Below are positions 58,227-64,000 of a stretch of 64,000 nt of DNA, in pieces. The translations under genes and the position numbers were made by a program. Every line of letters starts with the position of its first letter. The stretch's first letter is position 1. Below the pieces are notes generated by a model, which saw only the letters and a program-made list of their open reading frames with translations, did not search any database and was not told where the DNA came from. The DNA is from Alkalinema sp. FACHB-956 (GTDB lineage: Bacteria > Cyanobacteriota > Cyanobacteriia > Leptolyngbyales > Leptolyngbyaceae): assembly GCF_014697025.1 (NCBI RefSeq), contig NZ_JACJRC010000001.1, positions 310,001 to 374,000 of the forward strand, written 5' to 3'.

Positions 58227-59270
58227 CTAGTTGCGGCGACGGCGACGGGCAGACTTGCGCGATGATGGCGCTGCATTATTGGGCAGTTTGGGGGCACTCT
58301 GCCCTGCACCTGCCATTTCATAGGCATCGCCGAGACGTTTGCGCGCCCAGCCGCTGACATACCAAATGTAGAGAAATAATGCTCCACCCACCAAGGCTTC
58401 TAGAATGATCTTGGAACTGTTCTTGGTCAAGTTTTGCTGCACATTTTTGCGAGCTTGGTCTGCCTGTTTATTGGCTTCTTCGCGAGCCTTCTTGAGGTTA
58501 TCTAAAACCTGAGCCTTAGCTTCTTCCGCATTTTTAGGCGCATTGGGAATTTGCTTTGTCTTATCATCGGGAACGGGAATGAGGCTTTGGAGCTGGGCTG
58601 GTGTTGCTTGATCCAACTGTGCCTGGGTGGTTTCTAAGAGGAGTTTTTGTTGGTTAACCTGAGTATTGATCTGGTCGTTATTAAAGCGACTAATCCGCAT
58701 CGTGTTAACCACTGTTAGGGGAATTAACAGAATTAAAATGACGCCAATGAGCAGCGTACTCCAAGAAACCAGCTTGACAACGGGTCTTTCTAAGCGAAAC
58801 CGAGCCGCCGATTCCCCGTAGAATACCAGCATAAATGCGATTAATGGGACGGGAATCAGACGCACCACATCCCCCGTTGTCTGGTATTCCCAAACCGGAT
58901 TCATTAACTCTGCGGGAAGCACTACGTACAGTAAGTCAATCAACGAAACGAGCAACAACCCATACCCAACAAACCGGAGAATGCGTAAGCCTCGAACGGG
59001 GTTCAAACCACTCAAGAGTGGATTTTGAGCCAGGTTGACCAGTACGGCACCATCCGGGTTGTCTGCTGGAGTGCGATTTCCTTGGGGCCGATCGTCGGAT
59101 AAACGATCGCCTTCCGCCCGATCGGGAATGTTCTGTTCTACATCAGGGCTGGTGGTGGGGGAAGTTCCTGACTGGGACTGTACCGATTCAATAGACCGAT
59201 CCATCGATCTATCGATGCGGGGATCTTGAGGTGCAGGCATTGCATCCATTGAAGAGTTGGAGATATTCAT
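58227..59270 (-). CDS. hpsJ: HpsJ-like protein, cyanoexosortase A-associated
   Basis: 347 residues from ATG 59268-59270. A polar N-terminal region (to about 85) is followed by three helices (ILRFVGYGLLLVSLIDLLYV, LIPVPLIAFMLVFYGESAAR, LVSWSTLLIGVILILLIPLT), then a long Gln/Lys/Ala-rich periplasmic coiled coil (residues about 190-295), a last helix (EALVGGALFLYIWYVSGWA) and a basic tail ending RKSARRRRRN. HpsJ was named for hormogonium polysaccharide genes and is often linked to cyanoexosortases. It is 84 nt upstream of the exosortase on the same strand. A structural or regulatory role in export is inferred. Confidence 0.85.
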   Translation of the reverse strand: MNISNSSMDAMPAPQDPRIDRSMDRSIESVQSQSGTSPTTSPDVEQNIPDRAEGDRLSDDRPQGNRTPADNPDGAVLVNLAQNPLLSGLNPVRGLRILRFVGYGLLLVSLIDLLYVVLPAELMNPVWEYQTTGDVVRLIPVPLIAFMLVFYGESAARFRLERPVVKLVSWSTLLIGVILILLIPLTVVNTMRISRFNNDQINTQVNQQKLLLETTQAQLDQATPAQLQSLIPVPDDKTKQIPNAPKNAEEAKAQVLDNLKKAREEANKQADQARKNVQQNLTKNSSKIILEALVGGALFLYIWYVSGWARKRLGDAYEMAGAGQSAPKLPNNAAPSSRKSARRRRRN

Positions 59271-59514
59271 TAATCTACCCAGCAAAAATGGGACTAAAAG
59301 AGAGTTATTGCCAAGCTAACTAAGGCATGTTTGTTTTCGTGTCGGGCTTCGGGCAGCGGCAAACTTATACAACCCGTGAACAATGCAGTAGACGCGATCG
59401 CAACAGTCGCCCTCCCAGACTAGGAGCAGAGTCAGGTTCTATGAAGTGATGATTCCTGATTCTGAGCAGCGTCATTTTGTCCTCAATCATTCCCTGGCCC
59501 CTTTCCATTGACCC

Positions 59515-60219
59515 ATGACGTCTACGTTTCTTGATTGGAGAAAATTTAAATCGATCGTACAGAACCGTCACCGTTGGCGTGGCCTCCACCGCTGGGCAGC
59601 CCTCACTGGGTTTGTCTTTATGGCGGGTTACATTCCCGTTCGCATCGAGATTGCCACTTGGATGGCCCCCAAACCCCAAGCAATCTTAACCCTAGGTGGT
59701 GGCGAAAAACGCGAGATGTTTGCAGCCGAATTTGCTCGGAATCATCCCGACCTCAAAATTTGGATCTCTTCCGGTCTAGAACGTGAAAAAGCAGAGGCCA
59801 TTTTTCGCGCAGCAAAAATCGATCTAAGTCGAGTTCACCAAGACCGTAAAGCAACGGACACGGTAACTAACTTTACGACAATGCTCGCGAGATTTGAGCA
59901 GGAGAAGATTAACCACATCTATCTTGTCACCTCTGCTGAACATATGCCTCGGGCGACGGCGATCGCCACCATGGTGCTGGGCAGTCGTGGCATTGCTGTG
60001 ACCCCGGTCAATGTACCTTCCGTGGGAGAACCTGAATCGCCCTGGCGCACGGTCCGAGATGTGATTCGCTCTACCATTTGGATTTTTACAGGATGGACTG
60101 GGGCTGAGTTCCGTCAGGACTACCAAGTTACGCAACTCAATGACCAACTGTTTGGGGCAGAAACGACCCATGAATCTGCAAACACAGAATCTGCAAACAC
60201 AACCGATGAATCTCGCTGA
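59515..60219 (+). CDS. YdcF/SanA-family (DUF218) protein
   Basis: 234 residues. N-terminal membrane anchor (about residues 25-45, WAALTGFVFMAGYIPVRI) then a DUF218 domain: AILTLGGGEKREMFAAEFA, LKIWISSGLEREKAEAIF, ATDTVTNFTTMLARF and YLVTSAEHMPRATAIA, which contain the acidic and Ser/Thr positions typical of the family. Family members are implicated in envelope and polysaccharide biology, some binding S-adenosylmethionine; the reaction is unknown. It starts the plus-strand gene set opposite hpsJ, and its end overlaps the next gene. Confidence 0.86.
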   Translation: MTSTFLDWRKFKSIVQNRHRWRGLHRWAALTGFVFMAGYIPVRIEIATWMAPKPQAILTLGGGEKREMFAAEFARNHPDLKIWISSGLEREKAEAIFRAAKIDLSRVHQDRKATDTVTNFTTMLARFEQEKINHIYLVTSAEHMPRATAIATMVLGSRGIAVTPVNVPSVGEPESPWRTVRDVIRSTIWIFTGWTGAEFRQDYQVTQLNDQLFGAETTHESANTESANTTDESR

Positions 60220-60811
60220 CTACACGATCGATGACTACACGCCCGGAGCCGCTACCTGGCAGCAACTGCTTTGGTACTTTATCGGTTCGCCGATCGTCCA
60301 AAGTTATTTCCTCCCCTGGTCAGCCCTGAAGGTGCAAGTTCTGCGCTGGTTTGGGGCCTCGATCGGGCAGGGTGTTCGCATTAAGCCCGGTGTCAGGATT
60401 AAATTTCCCTGGCGGCTTGTGGTGGGTGATTTTGTTTGGATTGGTGAAAACGCATGGATTGACAATCTCGCCCCCGTTACGATTGAGAGCCATGTTTGCA
60501 TTTCCCAATCTGTTTACCTTTGTACTGGTAACCATGATTGGAGCCATCCCCATTTTCAATTAAGGATTGCCCCGATTTACATTCAGCAGGGCAGTTGGAT
60601 CGCGGCACGGGCCACGATCGGGCCTGGGGTCACCGTGGGAGAAGGGGCTGTTTTAGTCCTGGGCGGCGTCGCCGGACGATCGCTCTCACCCATGATGATC
60701 TACGCAGGCAACCCTGCTGAGCCCATTAAAACCAGAGTCATTCATGCACCGACGATTCATGCACCTACGATGTCAAAAATCTCTGAGATGATTACAAGGA
60801 GTCTAAATTAA
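60206..60811 (+). CDS. WcaF-family extracellular polysaccharide O-acetyltransferase
   Basis: 201 residues from ATG 60206 (ATG 60170 and 60140 are in frame and overlap the previous gene more). Left-handed beta-helix hexapeptide repeats from about residue 55: IKPGVRIKFPWRLVVGDF, VWIGENAWIDNLAPVTI, SWIAARATIGPGVTVGEGAV. The catalytic His lies in LCTGNHDWSHPHF. WcaF-like enzymes acetylate a sugar of an exported polysaccharide using acetyl-CoA. The choice of start rests on MNLADYTIDDYTPGA, which matches the usual beginning of the family. A 13-bp direct repeat (ATCTGCAAACACA) lies just upstream. Confidence 0.9.
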   Translation: MNLADYTIDDYTPGAATWQQLLWYFIGSPIVQSYFLPWSALKVQVLRWFGASIGQGVRIKPGVRIKFPWRLVVGDFVWIGENAWIDNLAPVTIESHVCISQSVYLCTGNHDWSHPHFQLRIAPIYIQQGSWIAARATIGPGVTVGEGAVLVLGGVAGRSLSPMMIYAGNPAEPIKTRVIHAPTIHAPTMSKISEMITRSLN

Positions 60812-61596
60812 TGACAACTTCTCTTTCTGTCGGCCCCATCCAGCACTACGTCCAAGGCAATAGCTGGTTTGACCTGGCTAAGTACCAAAACCTGGGCAGA
60901 GTCAATCGGGTTTCTGTGAACCTGTCGGCCAGCAATCTGTGGCTGATTGATGCCAGCAAACTCAGCCTTGTGAATGACTATGCACCCCGCATTGCGTTCG
61001 TCAACGAGAGCGCAGCTAACAAAAGCCCTATCAGACTGACGACCCAAGGGCAAACCCTGCAAACAGCAACGGTGTTCTCGGATCTGTCCGGGGTCAATAG
61101 CGCGCTGTCCTCCAAGGATGCACCACTGCGGATGGGCGATTGGGTACAAACCTCCACCATCGCAGGCGGAACGAAGCTGGATTTCTCTGTGGCCCCCAAC
61201 GGGGTGAATAACCCCAATGCTAGAGCACTGAGTACCAATCCCAGGCTCAACGCCATCAGCAGATTCAATCCAGACGCGCCGGTGTATTGGACGGCCTATG
61301 CTGATCCCAAGGCCGATCGGATCATCCTGGCCTACGAAGACAACACCAACTGGGGCAGTGACAACGACTACAACGATGGGGTCATTGCGCTGGATCTCGG
61401 TGCTGCTAGCTTCCGGAACATCTTCCAGAACTATAACTACGGTCAAAACCCCAACATCAGCTTGAGGAATGCGACATATGTTTCTGTGCCCTTTGAGCTG
61501 CACTCCACCCTAGGGGTTGTGGTCGCCATCGCGATCGTGGCTCAAAAGTGGTTCTTCCAACGGAAGAAACTGCAATCCAAACCGTTAGTGGTGTAA
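60811..61596 (+). CDS. DUF4114-type protein with C-terminal exosortase sorting signal
   Basis: 261 residues; the ATG overlaps the wcaF-type stop (TAATG) and has AGGAG 9 nt before it. The central region contains RIILAYEDNTNWGSDNDYND, the acidic D/N pattern of DUF4114, probably calcium-binding. The C-terminal 36 residues are a tripartite signal: VPFELHSTLG, a hydrophobic helix (VVVAIAIVAQKWFF) and a basic cluster (QRKKLQSK). The PFE-x4-LG form is the cyanobacterial variant of PEP-CTERM. Being three genes from cyanoexosortase A, it is the obvious substrate. Oddly, the N-terminus (MTTSLSVGPIQHYVQ) shows no signal peptide. Confidence 0.8.
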   Translation: MTTSLSVGPIQHYVQGNSWFDLAKYQNLGRVNRVSVNLSASNLWLIDASKLSLVNDYAPRIAFVNESAANKSPIRLTTQGQTLQTATVFSDLSGVNSALSSKDAPLRMGDWVQTSTIAGGTKLDFSVAPNGVNNPNARALSTNPRLNAISRFNPDAPVYWTAYADPKADRIILAYEDNTNWGSDNDYNDGVIALDLGAASFRNIFQNYNYGQNPNISLRNATYVSVPFELHSTLGVVVAIAIVAQKWFFQRKKLQSKPLVV

Positions 61597-61677
61597 GTTC
61601 TGCTCATTGCAGCCTATGAGTTGTGAATGAGTTGTTGGTTGGTTCATCGATCGAGGATTATCTTTTAGTGATTCTTG

Positions 61678-61727
61678 CTTTTTAGGTAATGTTTACTTTT
61701 TAAGTAATGTTTACTTTTTAGGTAATT
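61678..61727. repeat. 18-bp tandem repeat CTTTTTAGGTAATGTTTA
   Basis: Two full copies and part of a third, between the DUF4114 gene and the fusion gene. CGATCGAG lies just outside on both sides (near 61648 and 61729). Confidence 0.9.
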
Positions 61728-61813
61728 CTCGATCGAGCTTATTTTCTCCTAAGGTTCAGGGTGCATCTACTTCTTCACCTTATGCACTTTACGGAAACAC
61801 TCCAGTTGTCACC

Positions 61814-64000
61814 ATGTTTTTTGCTCCTTTTTCCGGCGTCACTCATCTTGTTCAATCGCTCTTCAACCGCAAATCTAACTCAACGGTCAAAGATGATGTG
61901 CAACTGACGCTGATTACCCAATTCTATCCCCCAGACTTTGCCGCAACGGGACAGTTCATGGATGAATTGGCCCAAAACCTCACCACCCAGGGCATGCAAG
62001 TCCAAGTCTTCACCGGACAGCCCAGCTATGCCTTTGATGCCACCGCTGCCAAGGCTCCCGAAGTGGAAAAAATGGGCGAAGTGCTTGTCCGGCGATCGAA
62101 CTTTCTCCGCAGTGTCTCCCGTAAATGGGCGGGTCGTACCATTAGCAGTCTCGCTTTTTGTGCTCATGCCGCTCTCCATCTTCTCAAGCGTGAGCATCGC
62201 GGTGACATTTTATTATTAACCAGTGAACCCCCCTTTCTCCAAGTTTTAGGATACTTGATCAAATTAGTATTTGGTGTTCCGTTTGCCACGTTAGTCTATG
62301 ACCTCTACCCCGATGTCGCTGTTGAACTCGAAGTTTTATCTCAAAACCATTGGCTCATTCGTTTCTGGGATAGTGTTAACCGTCGGGTTTGGAATGCTGC
62401 TGATAGCATTGTCGTTCCTTGCCAAACCATGAAGGATCGCATTGTTGCCAAGGTTCCAGAAGTTAGCGAAAAAATTATTGTTATCCATAACTGGGCTGAT
62501 CCCACTTGGATTAAGCCCATGCTCAAAGCTCAAAATAGCTTTGCCCAGGAGCATCAACTGACGGAAAAATTTACCGTGCTCTATTCGGGCAACATGGGGC
62601 GATGCCATGACATGGACACCATCATGGGGGCCGCAGTCGAACTGCAAAACGAACCGGTGGAATTCCTCTTTGTCGGCGGTGGCCCCAAACGGGAAGAGTG
62701 CAAACAACAGGCGGCGGCCCTGGGCTTGCAAAACTGCCGCTTTTTACCCTACCAAGACAAAGCCAGATTGCCCGAATCCCTCACGGCCTGCGACCTCTCC
62801 CTGGTGAGTGTGGACGTAGACATGGAAGGCTTAGTGGCCCCGAGTAAGTTCTACTCCGCGCTGTCCGCAGGTCGTCCCGTCGCCATCATTTGCGAAAAAC
62901 ATTCCTACCTGCGATCGCTCGTCTCCGATGCCAACTGCGGTGCAGCGATTAGCAATGGCGACAGTAAAGGTTTGGCTGGGTTTATCCGGTATTTGATGAA
63001 AGATCCGGAAATGACGGAACGCATGGGCAAAGCCGGTCACCGCTACATCCAGGAATACTTCACACCCCATGAAATCAGCCAGCAATACTTCCGCATTCTG
63101 CGCCGTGCCGTACTGAACCACGCTGACCTCCACCAAGCTGTGGAACAAGAAGAATTTTGCATTCACTACCAACCCATGATGGAGATTGGGACGCGCAAGA
63201 TTCTGGGCGTAGAAGCCACGATTCGTTGGCAGCACCCGACGCGCGGTTTGATTTGTCCTGCGGAATTTGAATCCGCCGCCCACGAAACGGGATTAATTGT
63301 TCCCCTAGGCTGGTGGTTGCTCCAGGGCGCATGCCAACAACTACAAACCTGGCGTCAACAACACCCCAAACTGGATCTTCAGTTGAGCATTAACCTCAGC
63401 AGCCAGCAGTTTTTCCATCCTGAGTTAGTTTCCCGATTGGATGCCGCCCTCCAGCAGTACGATTTGCCCGGAAATGCGCTGATGCTGGAAATCAAAGACC
63501 AAGTGGTGATGGAAGATGCTGCGGCTACGACGGCAATTCTGTTGCAGTTGCAGACTCGGAACATTCAAGTTTGCATTGACAACTTCGGTGAAGGGTATTC
63601 CACGTTAGATTATCTACACCGTTTCCCAATTTCTGCGCTGAAAGTTGATAAATCCCTCGTCAGTCGCATCGGGGTTGATCCCAAAACCGTTAGCTTAATT
63701 GAAACGATCGTCATCCTGGCCAAGGATCTCAGAATGAAGGCGATCGCGGTAGGGGTCGAATCGACTGAGCAACTGCTGCGGCTGAAGGAAGTCGGACTTA
63801 AATATGCCCAGGGCTATCTCTTTGCCCCGAGCCAAGATGCTGAGCAAACCTCCACCTTCCTAGAAACCTGCGGCCAGCAGGAATTAGTTCATCCCCTACC
63901 TGCGGCCAATCTGCCCGTGCCTGTAACCAGTGCGAGTGATGAGACGAAACCCTTGGTGCTGATCGTGGATGACGATCGCTCCATGCGATCGATTCTCCGG
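61814..64000 (+). CDS. Glycosyltransferase (GT4, WbuB-like) - EAL - receiver fusion, right end cut off
   Basis: One uninterrupted frame from ATG 61814 to the window end (at least 729 residues). Residues about 30-425: GT4 with LITQFYPPDFAATGQFMDEL, VLYSGNMGRCHDMD, FLFVGGGPKREE and MEGLVAPSKFYSALSAGRPV, close to WbuB/L-fucosamine-type transferases. Residues about 435-690: EAL domain (FCIHYQPMMEIG, LGVEATIRWQHP, SINLSSQQFFHPEL, IDNFGEGYSTLDYLHRFP, ALKVDKSLV, YAQGYLFAPS). The metal-binding DDFG is DNFG, EAL is EAT and AEGVE is AVGVE, so hydrolysis of c-di-GMP is doubtful. From about 712 a receiver domain begins (LVLIVDDDRSMRSIL) and continues beyond the edge. It suggests direct c-di-GMP or phosphorelay control of polysaccharide synthesis. 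Confidence 0.9.
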   Translation, partial: MFFAPFSGVTHLVQSLFNRKSNSTVKDDVQLTLITQFYPPDFAATGQFMDELAQNLTTQGMQVQVFTGQPSYAFDATAAKAPEVEKMGEVLVRRSNFLRSVSRKWAGRTISSLAFCAHAALHLLKREHRGDILLLTSEPPFLQVLGYLIKLVFGVPFATLVYDLYPDVAVELEVLSQNHWLIRFWDSVNRRVWNAADSIVVPCQTMKDRIVAKVPEVSEKIIVIHNWADPTWIKPMLKAQNSFAQEHQLTEKFTVLYSGNMGRCHDMDTIMGAAVELQNEPVEFLFVGGGPKREECKQQAAALGLQNCRFLPYQDKARLPESLTACDLSLVSVDVDMEGLVAPSKFYSALSAGRPVAIICEKHSYLRSLVSDANCGAAISNGDSKGLAGFIRYLMKDPEMTERMGKAGHRYIQEYFTPHEISQQYFRILRRAVLNHADLHQAVEQEEFCIHYQPMMEIGTRKILGVEATIRWQHPTRGLICPAEFESAAHETGLIVPLGWWLLQGACQQLQTWRQQHPKLDLQLSINLSSQQFFHPELVSRLDAALQQYDLPGNALMLEIKDQVVMEDAAATTAILLQLQTRNIQVCIDNFGEGYSTLDYLHRFPISALKVDKSLVSRIGVDPKTVSLIETIVILAKDLRMKAIAVGVESTEQLLRLKEVGLKYAQGYLFAPSQDAEQTSTFLETCGQQELVHPLPAANLPVPVTSASDETKPLVLIVDDDRSMRSILR

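Overview
The window is chromosomal DNA from a cyanobacterium, probably a filamentous one. The evidence is the very dense HIP1-type palindromes (GCGATCGC and CGATCG cores in almost every gene), moderate GC, and lineage-typical genes: paired diflavin flavoproteins flv3/flv1, cyanoexosortase A with its partner proteins, HpsJ- and HpsL-like hormogonium polysaccharide proteins, a XisH/XisI pair and Uma2 endonucleases. I cannot assign a genus from the sequence. No rRNA, tRNA, CRISPR array or intact insertion sequence was seen.

Layout. 1-3.3 kb: the start of an HpsL-like polysaccharide gene (cut by the left edge), a GT2-GtrA glycosyltransferase, a Uma2 endonuclease and a cyclase-family hydrolase. 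3.4-17 kb: a sensor kinase, an RnfD/NqrB-like membrane protein, a DUF2330 protein, a four-carbon acid sugar kinase, small cyanobacterial proteins, a pentapeptide-repeat protein, a GT9 glycosyltransferase, a HlyD-type adaptor and a membrane-anchored Ig-like/propeller protein. 17-33.8 kb: mainly housekeeping (FHA protein, glyS, murD, mnmG, PBP1C, CysQ-like phosphatase, aquaporin, PfkB kinase, rsmI, gap, cytochrome-b-like protein). 34-45 kb: metH, then a small accessory island (xisH, xisI, a second copy of the metH 3' end, a Uma2 gene and a decayed small gene), then era, pfkA, a PIN-TRAM protein and hemW. 45-52 kb: a tautomerase, a 70-residue cyanobacterial protein, a strongly folded candidate small RNA, a DUF4351/Rpn-type nuclease, a YbbN-like thioredoxin, minC-minD-minE and bioF. 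52-56 kb: flv3 and flv1, which take electrons from photosystem I to oxygen. 56-64 kb: an exopolysaccharide/exosortase locus with cyanoexosortase A, its associated protein and HpsJ on the minus strand, and divergently YdcF, a WcaF-type acetyltransferase, a DUF4114 protein with a C-terminal sorting signal and a glycosyltransferase-EAL-receiver fusion that runs off the right edge.

How genes work together. minC-D-E set the division plane. flv3 and flv1 should form the hetero-oligomer used for photoreduction of oxygen. The right-hand 8 kb looks like one functional unit that makes and exports a surface polysaccharide and anchors or processes a partner protein. There a c-di-GMP-type domain is fused directly to a sugar transferase, which is the most unusual protein in the window.

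Three features stand out at sequence level. First, about 100 bp of the metH 3' end is duplicated on the far side of xisHI. Second, three copies of a MITE-like palindromic element lie between genes. Third, short (10-28 bp) perfect or near-perfect tandem duplications are very common, placed mostly at stop codons, in intergenic gaps and in flexible protein tails.
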